From positions 582,217 to 646,216 of the forward strand of contig CM055108.1 in NCBI GenBank assembly GCA_029204225.1: DNA of 64,000 bases, given 5' to 3'. The translations under genes and the position numbers were made by a program. Numbering within the stretch: the stretch's first letter is position 1; each line of letters opens with the position of its first letter. The DNA comes from Diphasiastrum complanatum (lineage: Eukaryota; Streptophyta; Lycopodiopsida; Lycopodiales; Lycopodiaceae). The notes under the pieces are model-generated. The model made no database searches. It was not told where the DNA came from and saw only the letters and a list, made by a program, of their open reading frames with translations. Positions 35,000-45,862 of this stretch are shown in pieces.

Positions 35000-35690
35000 G
35001 TGTGCTGCTATCACCCAAATGAACATGCCTTTGAGTGATGAAAGAGTTGTATTCTTGAACTACGAAAACTACATACTATGGCATATCAGTTATCTCACAT
35101 TCATATTGGAATCGCTGAGGAAGGCATTGATGAAATGTCATATGCCCATTTGTTTTTATGGAGTCTATGATGAAATATCGGATGCCCATTTGTTTTTATT
35201 GGAGCCTATGATAAATTCTTGGTATGCCAATTTATTTTATTTTTTGTCCAAGGATATTTTTCTATGTCGTTTGAAGAAACTACAAAAATGCCAATTGATA
35301 TGGAGGGCTAGGATCTTCAATTAATTGAAGGCCAGTTCTTTAAGTGGGGCTAGGACAATGTGTTATGTTGATGTGCTCAAACAATGGTTATGAAGTCGAT
35401 TATTGAAGATGCTCATGCTGGTCATGCAGGTGGACACTTTGCTACTTATATTACGGTTTGAAAATTTTCCAAGTCAGGTTTTGGTGACCGACTATAGGAA
35501 AGGATGTGAAGGATCTTTATAAGGTTTGTGATGCTTGTCAATGTCAGGGATTTTCAATATAGGGGTGCCCAAGTCCTTCAATAGATTATCCAATGGTGCA
35601 TCTTTAACCAATTGAACCATTTCAACGATGTGATTTAAATTTTATTGGAAAAATTTTGTCGCTATCTATGAATGACACACACACACACAC
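35000..35690 (+). pseudogene. Gypsy RNase H-integrase linker and H2C2 zinc finger relic
   Basis: Translation near 35170-35330 gives SWYANLFYFLSKD and LIWRARIF. Then, near 35390-35540, it gives IIEDAHAGHAGGHFATYITV and VKDLYKVCDACQ, the His-His-Cys-Cys finger that opens gypsy integrases, followed by a broken start of the catalytic core. A (CA)n tract ends it at about 35,672. This lineage differs from the 17.6-kb chromovirus. Confidence 0.72.
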
Positions 35691-35699
35691 ACACACACA
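35672..35699. repeat. (AC)n microsatellite
   Basis: About 14 AC units following the gypsy integrase relic. Confidence 0.95.
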
Positions 35700-35992
35700 A
35701 ACCCACCCCGAAAATTAACCTGGTCTTTTTAATTTCCTAGTTTTGTACACAAGCCTACGAGCACATGGGTGAGCAAAGAAATCCAAGCCTCGGACATTTT
35801 TGGCGGGCCTCTAAATCCGCATGAGGGAGTGTTAACTTAATTTGAATATGTATGTGGCATTTGTAAGCATTGTAAAAAATTTGCACACGTTTCGGTGAAT
35901 AAAAAATCAATTTTTAAAATTAAAAAAAAAAAAACTTGTGGTGTGATTAACCTGGGGGGGCGCAAAGTGGCCATTGCCTCCAAGATGCACTC

Positions 35993-35997
<5 letters not shown>

Positions 35998-36027
<30 letters not shown>
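35998..36027. repeat. (CT)n microsatellite
   Basis: About 15 CT units. Confidence 0.95.
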
Positions 36028-36030
<3 letters not shown>

Positions 36031-36095
36031 CTCTCCTCCATCCTTGGATGAGAGTGGAGAGTGGGGACCTCACTCCATTCCAACGCTAAACCCAA

Positions 36096-36161
36096 GGGAG
36101 TTGGCTCAATTGGTTAACGCTTGACATCCAAAGTTTCTTTGGTCTCAAGTTCAAGCCTTCC
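36096..36161 (+). mobile_element. tRNA-derived SINE-like head
   Basis: Box A-like TGGCTCAATTGG at 36102 and box B-like GGTCTCAAGTTCAAGCC at 36141 are spaced as in tRNA genes and preceded by GGGAG. No intact acceptor stem or clover-leaf can be closed, so this is not a working tRNA gene. It is better explained as the promoter head of a tRNA-derived SINE or a tRNA pseudogene. The 3' end of the element was not found. Confidence 0.5.
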
Positions 36162-36399
36162 ATTGGAAACCAAGAAGCATTCCAACGCTAACCACAAATC
36201 CTTCCGTTGGGATACACTAGAGTCAATGGCTTGTGCCATACTCAACTTCTCCAAAGAAAATGATGTTGCCATGTGGACCTTCCGATATATGCCACATTGG
36301 CTGCTCGGTATCTTGGAGACCAAATGCTTACCCACGCTTTTTTGGACTTTTATTTTGTTCAGACGGTGGAGGTGCCAAATATGAATTGATTTGTTCCAT

Positions 36400-37155
36400 A
36401 GAAAGATCACCCATCTCAAATACAATGCTTAAATTTCAGTACAATCGTCTGTGTTTGAATCTTGTTGTTGGGTGAGCGAATTCTAAAATTGGTTTGCTAG
36501 AAAGATCATCCATCTCGAATACAACGTTTGAATCTCAATAATATAGTCTTTTTGTTTTGATCCTGTTATTGAGTTATCCAATTGTAGAATTGGATTGCTA
36601 GAAAGATCATCCATCTCGAATTCAATGGTTAGATCTCAATTCTATAGTCCTGTTTTGATCCCGTTGTTGAGTGAGCTCTAGAAAGATCATCCAGCTCCAA
36701 TCTAATGTTTAATTCTCACTGCTATAGTCTCTCTGTTTTGATCCTGTGGTTGGGGTAGCCAGCTCCAGAATTGGGTCGCTAGGAATTTCATCCATCTCAA
36801 ATACAATGCTAGAATCTCATTACTACAGTCTATCTAGTCTATCTGTTTTGATCCTGTTGTTGAGTGAGCAAATTCTCGAATTGGGTTGCTAGAAAGATTA
36901 CTCATTTCAAATATAATGTTCAAATCCCACTACCATAGTCTCTCTGTTTTGATCCTGAGCAAATTCTAGAATTGGGTGCCTAAGAAGATCACTCATCTCA
37001 TATACGGTGCTTAACTTTTACTACCATAGTCTCTTTGTTGTGATCCTGTTGTTGACGAGCAAATTCTACAACTGGATCGTTAGAAGGATCATCCATCTCA
37101 AATACAATGCATAAATTTTATTATGGTAGTCTCGCTGTTTTGATCCTGTTGTTGA
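36400..37155 (+). repeat. Minisatellite of about 8 x 72-110 bp whose unit contains the GEX1 start and signal-peptide core
   Basis: Units begin (G)AAAGATCATCCATCTC and contain a near-ATG, CTATAGTCTCTCTGTTTTGA and TCCTGTTGTTGAGTGAGC. Approximate starts are 36400, 36500, 36600, 36679, 36780, 36891, 36983 and 37083. The last unit merges into GEX1 exon 1: its ATG at 37107 is the gene's start, and its TTTTGATCCTGTTGTTGAG encodes the hydrophobic core of the signal peptide. Six units keep an ATG at this site (36425, 36624, 36703, 36806, 36916, 37107). One has ACG and one GTG. Confidence 0.88.
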
Positions 37156-37603
37156 GCTTGCACGTAGAAATCGCTCACTCAACATGGTGGCACTGGTTTG
37201 CTCCTGCGAAACCCACGCAATCCACACAAAGCCCACAGCTTCCCATGCACTCAGATCAGCTCTCTGCCTTTGATATTGAATCTGCTTCAGCTGTGCTGCG
37301 CAATGGCAGAGGCAGCCAGCTGCTTGAGCAAGCCAAAAAGCAAACCACGGAGCACACATGCTGGCACCATGCCTATGCCAGCCTTGTTTCCAGCTGCAGG
37401 GAAATCCTCGGGGATGAAAGTGCCAAGACTAGACTGGCATTAAAACTGGTCAATTGTTTTCTGAAAGTCTCAGGCAGGCCTGTTCTCAAGCCTTGCCCTC
37501 AGCAGGCACCTGTAACAGATTGCACTGCAGCTATGAATGACCATGTCCATTCCATTTTCTTGGCTTTCTTCATCGATGCAGCATCCATGTGCCATCACCT
37601 TCA

Positions 37604-37690
<87 letters not shown>

Positions 37691-40650
37691 TTGAGCCTAT
37701 TGTTTAAAGAGCCGAACCCCCCTTCTGCTAGTACCAAGTCTATTCTATAGCCATGTTATGAAAGACCTAAAAGCCCATGCATGTTGTTGCTAATGTTTTA
37801 GAAATCCAAGGGTCTTAGCAAACTAGAGAAACAGTTACTTATTGAATAATTTTTGCTAATCGCTTGCTCAGTTGCTAATTCTCATTTGGGACTACTGATC
37901 CGAAGAAATACACACAAAAGCAATAAATTGATGTTTTCTAGGTTGTCACTGCATTTCGGCTTTCAAAATATTTGTAATGGCATGAAAAAACCTTCCTGTA
38001 AAGGGTGTTTCTTACTCTGTTGTTAATGCTTAGTTATGAGAGGTAAATTGTCTGCATGTCAGTTACGGGCATGTAATTGGGCTCATATTGTTGTTCAGTA
38101 GCAGCCATTTGCCAGCGGCTAGACAGAGTAGGATATTTGACCCTAAGCAGAGTCCAGAGAGCATGAACTGGCATTGTCTCCTCTCTGGTTAGTGGATGAT
38201 TATCGAGATTGCAAATTTCTTTAAGGGTGAACTATGTTGCAGATACATACTTAACTATGAATGATTTAGCATCATTTCTCAGTTTGAGATTTTTGTCAAA
38301 CAGTGAGGACAATGTTTTTGCTCATTGGGAAAAGTTGTGGGCATATTATTAGGGTTTACACTCTTGTTCCATGCTACACAGGGCAACATAGATATTCCAT
38401 TGGCCATGAATTCCCCATCTTGCAGCCAAAGTAGGATCCATGAAAAAGAACCTCACATTAGCATACATATTAAATTATGGCCTTTCCCGGTAGTAGAGAT
38501 TTCATATCAGTGTGATGCTTGTGTGAGTTTTTGAATGTTTGTAATTTTTCGCTTAAACTACTGCTTTGTTAACATTTTCAGGAGTGAAGCATTTAAATTG
38601 GAAACAGAGTTGGTCATCAATAAACTCAAAGACTCTGCTCACTGGGTGGAAGAGAAATTACAGAGCTTGAAACAGGAATCGGAAACTATGATTGAAAATT
38701 CTGGCCAGATTATTGGTTTGCAGGAAAAGTTACGAGAGGAGCATGCTGTTGTCCAGGGAACTATCAATAACATGCAAGCAAGTGTTGATGCTGGTCTTAG
38801 TAGTTTCCATAGATATGCAACAGAGCTGAATGCGCAATTAAAGGATGTTACACATTTCCAGAAGGACCTTGCTGATCAACAAGAGAAGATGGCTCATCAG
38901 CAACATGTACTTTCAAAGACCATAGCAACTGATATATCTGCATTGAAACAGAAAGCCAATGCTCTTGGCCACTCTCTGGAGAAAAGTTTAGTTGGGCAAG
39001 AGGAGTTAATGGTAGGGCAAGGTTTGGCCATTACCAGCCTGAACAATTTGCATAAGCAACAGGTAGATGCATTAGAGGAAAGTAGGTCATCCTTGCAGGA
39101 GCTTGCAAGCGAAGCAAAGATGCATCAGGCAGAATTCAGAATTTGGCAAAAGGAACTGGACCGCATGCAGCATGATCTTGCAGAGGGTTCTGCCTCAATG
39201 CTCAACGCACAGGTACATACAATATACTTATCTTAAGCATTATTTGGGCTAGTTTCTTAAGCCTAATCCTTTAGGATTCCATAGACTCGTACATTCAGAT
39301 TTCTGCAAATAATCGTAATATCAATATTCTTGACCTTGTTAGGTGTGCAGAGTTAATATTTCCTCCTATAAAAAAAAAAATATTATTGTAGCAAGCTTAA
39401 AACTTCAAAATATGACATGCAGGAAGCATTTGTCTCAAAGCAAGCTGCAATTTTTTCCTCTCTTGATCGTCTCTTCTCATTGCACAATGCCATTCTACTG
39501 GAATCTAGATCATTGAAGACGCTATTTTTCTATGCAGTTGTGGCATTATTGATTCATGTAGTAACAGGCACGAAGCAAACTGGAGGTGCACGAGGGCCAC
39601 TGTATATGAGTATGCATCTAAACATTATCTTCACCTCTCTGCTGTCTTTTTTCTTAAACAAGATGGTTTGCTAGTTAGTCAGAGAGATGGATCCATATTG
39701 AAAGAATATGAAAGACAATGCTTAAATTGCAAGTCATAAGTCAAGTATGTCCTCAAAAGAAATCAAGCATTTATGTCACATCATGTATCTGTCACTTGCA
39801 GTACTATCATTCTTATGTGTTCTGGAAGTCTGGCTCATTCATATCCAAACCAACAACCAAAAAGAGCAGCACGAGTTCATGAGGAAGGTGTTCTGGATCA
39901 GAGCCACATTTGCAATGATTGCCGTTGGAAATATCCTGTATTCCTTTCTCACATTCAGGTTTGTGATGGCCCTTAACCCTAAATCCTATTTTTAAGTTAC
40001 AGCAATGGCAATGATATGCTTCACATAATAAGGTGCATTTTTTGACTAGGTTGACACTGGATGATGCAGAGATTATGCAACCATGAGCTATAAACTTTTG
40101 CTAGAGATTCAAAATATGCTGCAGCAAAAACCATCAAATTCCTTCACTGAGAATGCATGCTTTCAAAATCCAACATATTCTAGGACTGCTCTCTCACCTT
40201 GGACAGTGGCTTGCAAAGGCTTTCCAAAGGATAGTATAATTGAGAATGAAGTCAATCAAGGTATAAAATCTTTTCAAAATTTTTAAGCAATCCAGATTTT
40301 TGGACTTTTTTTTGTTGGGCGATCTATGAATACATTCTTAGAGTTATAGACATCTTTCTTCGAGTTCTTGTATGGAGTACATGTTTAGGCTTCAGATTCA
40401 TCTGAAACAAGAAAATACAAAAGAAAACTGTTCAGGAAAAGGGAGGCATTTCATTAACTCTTTCATTCACGGTGCAGCAAACACTTGGAAATGCTATCAA
40501 GACCCAAATGTAGGTGAGGACAATCTAGTTGATGATCCAGACTACCAGCCACCCCAACATGTCCATCTAGGCATTACGTCCAAACATCACTACAACCTTC
40601 GGTCCCATGTTCGCAGGTTTGTTCACACAAAACCACAAAAGCTCCACTGA
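37107..40650 (+). CDS. GEX1: GAMETE EXPRESSED 1 (GEX1/KAR5-like) nuclear-fusion protein
   Basis: Six exons: 37107-37603, 38582-39212, 39423-39609, 39802-39958, 40070-40260 and about 40412-40650 (acceptor of the last uncertain). They are in phase and give 633 codons. The product has an N-terminal signal peptide (VLILLLSLHVEIAHS) and a Cys-rich domain (HTCWHHAY, SSCREILG, LVNCFLK, TDCTAAMNDHVHSIFLAFF, ASMCHHLQ). A long coiled-coil rod follows in exon 2. The FSSLDRLFSLHNAILLESRS motif precedes the C-terminal membrane segments (LFFYAVVALLIHVV, SFLCVLEVWLIHI, AMIAVGNILYSFL). It ends with an acidic tail and NLVDDPDYQPP...YNLRSH, which match the plant GEX1 C-terminus. GEX1 is a nuclear-envelope protein of gametes needed for karyogamy. 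The ATG lies in the last unit of a minisatellite, and the first donor (CA/GTTCTCTC) runs straight into a (CT)n tract. Confidence 0.9.
37605..37687. repeat. (CT)n(CA)n compound microsatellite at the GEX1 exon 1 donor
   Basis: (CT)n to about 37660, then (CA)n to about 37687. It starts one base after the inferred donor G, so intron 1 begins GTTCTCTC. Reading through it gives a spurious Ser-Leu-His tail. Confidence 0.95.
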
Positions 40651-42200
40651 AGGCAAGACTGCTTCAAGTGATTGTCCATCTTTGAGAAAATGTGAAGCCT
40701 GTAAAATTCTTTGCTTATTACTTGAAACATAAAGGTTTCGGTGTGCGATTTTGCAGAAGGGACCTCTCAAAACCTCAAAGTGCAAATATACTCTATTGGG
40801 AGACAGTGCAAATGTTCACAGACTGGGTCATGCATGCAGAAAAATGAGAAACAAACTTTATCATCTACTGGCAGGTTATAGCAACATTTTCTGGAATGGG
40901 TTGGATCTGATGTGAGAGAAAAGAGCGTATAATGGGCAACACATAAAGTATATGCTTAGGAGCTCATAATATAATCCTTGTGTAATAATGATAGTCTATT
41001 TGATTATTGTCCGCAGCGCACGCTACGGTGATGGAATTGATGATCTTAGACTTTGTGGGTTGGACTTTGTAAGGTTGAATATCGTATGCCTCCTTAGTTA
41101 TGTTGGGTACTGTCCTAAGCATAACATTGATATAATATACTGTTTTATTTCTCGCTCTCTCCACCATTGCTTTGTGGGTGTATTCCTTGTCTTTGTGACT
41201 TACAGATTGAAAATGGGTTCAATTTGCTGATTGCAATTGCTCAATTAGAACAGCATTTTCCCGATTAGAAGATCAAAGATCTTGGAAAAGTCCACAATTG
41301 CCAGGCTATTGGTTTGGGAGCTGAATTACGCTGCTTGTCCATGTCCTTTTTGGGCTTAAGTCGCTTCCTCTAGCTAACTTGATGATGATGCAACCATGAT
41401 CCGCTAGCAGCCATTTTGTTGTTATCCCTCACATGACAATCACTCCTCTATCTTCTCCATATTAATTTGTGTTTTGTAGCTATTTGAGATAACACGTCGT
41501 AGATTGCAAAAACCTGCCTATAAGAGTTGCACTCAATAATGAACCGCTTCATATATAGAAAAAAATAGGAAAAACAAAAAAGAAATGAAAAAAAAGTACA
41601 AAAACCCTTTTGGGAATTTCTATAAATGAATTTGGGGCTTTTTTGATACTTTTTTGGGTTTCTTTGAGGTTTTTTAAATTTTTGGGCAAAGAAGATTAAA
41701 CTAGCTACGCCATTTTGTCCCGATTCGAGTCAAAAAGAAATTGTAAAGAGCGAATTGTATCTCATAATGATAATTGGTTTTTGTATTCGATTTATGTATG
41801 TTTCATGTCGTTATGTTGTAACTTTAAAAAAATTGCAATTTGAAAAGGAACATGAAATAACGAATTAGAAAAGCATTATCTATGTGTTTACTAAACATAG
41901 AAAGGTGATTCTCAAAAAGGTATCTATAATCACATAGTAATTACAAAAATGTATCTTGGGAATTTTTTAAAAGATCAAAACATTTCAAATCAAAACTGAT
42001 CAAGAACAATGTCAAAATTGAAACAGTTAGTAGCTGATAGTATCTTTTAACTAATTTTCAGTCCTAATGGCAATGTTGTTCACGGGGTTTGAAGGGAAAA
42101 ATACAAAGTTATCCAAAATATCGTAGAACAATTCATAGATAACTGAATTAAAGATATGAATTTATATTGAGATTAGCAATCGATAAAATGTGCCAAAAAT
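40651..42200. other. AT-rich intergenic DNA
   Basis: GEX1 3' flank, then AT-rich DNA. No recognisable gene or repeat family was seen. Confidence 0.5.
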
Positions 42201-42202
42201 TT

Positions 42203-42583
42203 TCAAATGTAAGATCGATGTTTCAAATACCCGTATTTACATGAGAGCGATGGACGACTGCTTAAGTTATAACAAACTCGCATTTTCTGAGATCTAAATA
42301 TTTTGATATACACTCTTTTTAATTTATCTGCAATCGAAGAGTCATTAACAATTTCTAATATCCGAGCTTCATAATGATCAAAAAAATCGCCACAAGTCCT
42401 GTCATAGGCCATCCCTTTCGGTGGTCTATGAACATGTTGTCGCATGCGTCTGTCAAAATCTCTTGTTTGGCCGATGTAGATTAGTTTGCCTGTTCGAGAG
42501 ACTATTTTGTAGATTGTGAAGAATTGCCTCGTAGTCGTTTCGGTGGCGGTGGCGGTGTCAGATCCTGCGAAGAATACTGACAA
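42203..42583 (-). pseudogene. GIY-YIG nuclease-like frame
   Basis: The open frame has TIYKI (residues 23-27) and YIGQT (36-40), then the catalytic-type Arg in RDFDRRMRQH, YEARILEIV (71-79) and a terminal CYN (104-106). This is the GIY-YIG fold order. The Glu expected in the helix before YIKIF appears replaced (KRVYIKIF), so catalysis is doubtful. The frame has no good start of its own: the region before residue 20 overlaps, in another frame, exon 5 of the spliced gene above. One base shift would fuse the GIY-YIG domain to that protein. Either a lost fusion or a separate remnant fits. Confidence 0.65.
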
Positions 42584-43631
42584 TCAATGGGGTTTTTTTT
42601 TATGATAGAAGAATATCTATTTCAAGCAGAAAAATAGCGTTAACTTGACATACCTCTTTGCTAGAAGAAGATCGTTGTGATATCGGTTGTGGAGATTTGA
42701 GAGTTATGACCTATTATTTGTTAGTTGCAAGTTTCTATTTACATTTGTGTATAAAATTCATTGTAAGCATATTGAACAGTAGAAATGATTAAAAGATATG
42801 AACCTGATGCGTGTCAGTTGTTGTCTTAATCGATGTGTTAGTAGTTTCTTGTTCTAAGATCTTCAGAACGTTTTCAATTGTGATAGGACCGTCTGTCAGT
42901 CGAGTTTCAATGTGGGAGAGGTGGCCAAGTTGTCTTCCCAGGTCTGTGTTGATGGCATTCAATTCTGCTCGAGACATAGTTTTCCAATCTAATATGGAAA
43001 TGTTGTAACCGAAATATAGGTTACGTATTGCATAGTAACATTTGTCAGAATGCGCTTCGAAATGTTGTATCGTCGTCCTGTTCGTCTTGATCGAATCCGG
43101 GATCGAAATGGAAAACAATCTATAAAAGTGTTTCAAAAATCCTAAAAAATTGAGATATGTTATAAAAATGATATGATTTTCATATGTTTAATATAATAAG
43201 TTAAAAAGAATAGAATGGAAATAAATTACAAAAAATAGAGGTGACTTTTTACCTTCCACAGGATCTCCATGATGTTCATGCACATACATTTCTCTCGCAC
43301 ATTTTTGTGTTGTGATATACGTGCTCATAGTGTAACTATTGTGAAACTCGTCTTTGTATTGTTCCGGATCGATTCTGCAAGCATTTAACATGAACATTGG
43401 ATAAATTCGCAATTCTTCAATATCTTCAGACGTCGAAGCTTGCGGTTTTTTAGTTTTTTCTTTTAATTTTCGGAAAAGCTTGTGAAAATTTTCATGATAA
43501 AACTCATTATTAGAATTAAATTGCAATTTTTGAATGTTATTTTATTAGGTGCTTTATTTGATCATAAAAAATGATTTACGATATTCATAACAATGTACCT
43601 TTTGTTCCTCTGAAAGTTTTTGTAATGCCAT
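42502..43631 (-). CDS. Spliced gene of unknown family ending in a Pro-rich basic motif
   Basis: Hand-built model: exon 1 43631-43599 (MALQKLSEEQK), exon 2 43502-43253, exon 3 43141-42804, exon 4 42710-42654, exon 5 42564-42502. Each border is GT-AG, phases agree (0, 1, 0, 0), and the chain gives 246 codons. The product is hydrophilic, with a Lys-rich helix (LFRKLKEKTKKPQ). Exon 2 has IYPMFMLNACRIDPEQYKDE and exon 3 has CYYAIRNLYFGYN and MSRAELNAINTDLGRQLGHL. The C-terminus DLTPPPPPKRLRGN resembles a nuclear-localisation signal. I recognise no family. Exon 5 overlaps a GIY-YIG frame, and a helicase relic lies just upstream. The gene could be a host-adapted piece of a mobile or viral-type element. 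Confidence 0.5.
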
Positions 43632-43814
43632 ATCAGATGTCTGCTTTCAAGTAGAATTGAAAAATTAGAAATGAAATATTTTGGATATGATATTTCCAAA
43701 ACAATGAACAACCAGATAATGTGTTAGAAGGATTAACATGTCATAGAATAGGATTATATTGTGAATATTAATTATTTGTTTGATTTACAATGGTTGGTGT
43801 TGGATCAAAATCTA

Positions 43815-44690
43815 CAGGTGTTCATTTGCGTGTAAGAAATACATTTTCTCGTCTTGTCACTCGAGATAACATAACATAAGTTAATCCTGGACATAAAGAA
43901 TATCAATTATTGCAGTGTCACGGATTGTGATGCCTTGCGATTTATGAGCCGTAATAACGTATGCTAATGTTAAAGGAAATGTACATTTGTAATATATTTT
44001 AGAATCGTATCTCAATTTTCTAATAGTTGATGGCATATTTCATTTTTTTGTCAGATCAATCAATTGTCGTTGGTTTGTTTTGAATGTGCAAAGTCTTGAA
44101 TCGTTCCGATCGCTCCATTAACTATTCTAATCGTTATGTCTAGATTCGCAAGAACCACAACCTTTGCATTCAGGCTTTGTCATTTGGTCTAGTATGATGA
44201 AACGATGAGTCTTCAAGCCATGATTTAAATTCTAAATTGTTCGATGCATTTGGTTTGACTGGTACATTTATGATATTTTCCTCTTCGAAGATTTTTTGTA
44301 ATGCACATTTGTTATATCTTTTGACATTTTCTTTGTGTGTGCATATTATTGTCATGTTAGAGCTAATCATTTCAAGAACTTCTTCTTCCGAAATAACTTG
44401 TTTATTCAATGTATCATTTCTTCTAATGTTGGCTTTCTAAATCTTATCATGTTTAAAAATGAAAGATATAAGGCATCTGATGCATGTCAAATCGAATAAG
44501 TCAAGTGAATTTGAATCACTATTTTTCGATACAAAGATGTCGAGATTTGGCATATCGAGCATAGATTATCGGTTCTATGTTTACATGACAACTGTGCATG
44601 ATCGCCTACTAATAACAAGATGGAATTTTCGAAAGGCAGGCAATATGGATTTGATTTTATTTGATATATGACTAATTGTAATGTTTGAGC
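43815..44690 (-). pseudogene. PIF1-like helicase, C-terminal half, decayed
   Basis: Conceptual minus-strand translation shows the Walker B-type ILLLVGDHAQL (about 44600) followed by a Cys/His stretch. SSNMTIICTHKENVKRYN follows at 44360-44300, then a NLDIT..IVNGAIGTI block (about 44110), LAYVITAHKSQGITI (about 43960), and after a one-base shift GLTYVMLSRVTRRENVF, ending at TGA near 43826. These are PIF1/RecD-type motifs II-VI in order. The Walker A region is not found. PIF1 helicases occur in Helitrons and large DNA viruses as well as the host. No Rep domain or Helitron end was seen here. Frameshifts show it is dead. Confidence 0.75.
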
Positions 44691-45067
44691 AGTCACCAGG
44701 GGCTAGATCCAAGTTTGATCTAGGATTGGTTGGGCAGTTTCGCTCCATTGTCTCTCTTATTGTGTTCTCCTATCCTCATCTTAGGGGTAGTCCTTTAGGG
44801 TCTTTACAATCATCATCCACCATCACGACATTTTTCAGACAAGTAACTTAGATACTTACAAGTGTTATCATTGTGAATGGTTTATATACTAATCTAGATA
44901 AATATTTGATGGGACCTCTAGAATAGGTAGAATCTCCTATTCCAGATACATTTAGTATATGATTAAATTTTTTTATAGTTTTCTCTCTAAGATGTTTTAC
45001 ATGCTCTCTTGGTTAGTCCCACAATTGAGATGAACTCATTCATCTTATGTGCCTCATGGTACGACGA

Positions 45068-45070
<3 letters not shown>

Positions 45071-45111
<41 letters not shown>
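45071..45111. repeat. (TG)n microsatellite
   Basis: About 20 TG units. Confidence 0.97.
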
Positions 45112-45114
<3 letters not shown>

Positions 45115-45234
45115 AACCAAAAAAAACCTAACAAAACTAAATAAATTAAAACATTTCGCTAAAGATCATTGCAATAAATAACAAATTGCACTTAGTTCCT
45201 CTTGACAAAGCAAGACTAAAATCTTTTAAAGCCT

Positions 45235-45862
45235 TTATTCATTATCCAACAAGGTAAAGTATAGCTGAAAAGTAAAATACAGTACTATAAAGCACCATAA
45301 AGCATAACCACTTTCAAGACGTCCAGTTGATACCTGCATACTTCTGAGCATATCCATGCTTTCCAGTTGTATCTCACCAAGAGTCTAAAGTAACACAGAG
45401 ACGGGTAAGGTTGAGTGTTTCCATGATTGTTATATATGAGCAACATAACAACTATGGCATAAGGACATTGTGTAGGAAAGACATGATTAATAATTAGTAA
45501 GAGACTGCCAATGTTTACACTATGTATTAGGGCAGATCCGTGCCATTCTAACCCATTTGGAAAAACAACGTATCTAAGATCATTCTAAGATACGCAGTCT
45601 AAGATCATTCTATAAGAGTCCTTACTTTAAGGTTCTTTGACAAGGGTTTCTTTGAAAATTCGTTATTTATTTTTGCTTTACGAAAAATACTATCTTTATA
45701 TGAAGTCATTTCTTTAGCAAGAAGGAGAAGGTATATTAAGAAAAGTAAAACAAGATTCCTGTCAGAAACTACTTGTCCCATTATAGTAGATTTCGCATTT
45801 GGACTGCTAATGAAAAGTTATACCTGAATGCTTGCAGACGAGGCTTCTTGCGAGGTTGCCAT
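45235..45862 (-). CDS. Possible spliced microprotein gene, 39 codons
   Basis: ATG at 45862. Coding exon 1 is 45862-45824 (13 codons, donor CAG/GTATAA). Exon 2 is 45384-45334 (acceptor CTTTAG, 17 codons, donor CAG/GTATCA). Exon 3 is 45264-45235 (acceptor TTTTCAG, 9 codons, TAA), followed at once by AATAAA on the same strand. All exons are phase 0 and open. An upstream non-coding exon ending CAAAGCGAAG/GTATGC near 46020 could supply the 5' UTR. The peptide starts MATSQEASSASIQ, continues TLGEIQLESMDMLRSMQ, and matches nothing I know. It may be the end of a larger gene or a chance chain. Confidence 0.3.

Noticed and set aside
36096-36161. Functional tRNA gene
   Set aside because: Box A and box B are present, but no closed acceptor or anticodon stem could be formed.
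36400-37155. Tandem array as a CRISPR
   Set aside because: Units are 72-110 bases, diverged throughout, with no repeat-spacer pattern, in a plant nuclear context.
37107-37694. GEX1 exon 1 running to 37694
   Set aside because: The end is microsatellite-encoded. The donor at 37604 gives a phase match to exon 2 and restores the expected family sequence.
42203-44690. Ordinary Helitron
   Set aside because: No Rep/HUH motif, no TC start or hairpin-CTRR end was seen, and the GIY-YIG and spliced gene are not typical. It is not excluded if the element is truncated.
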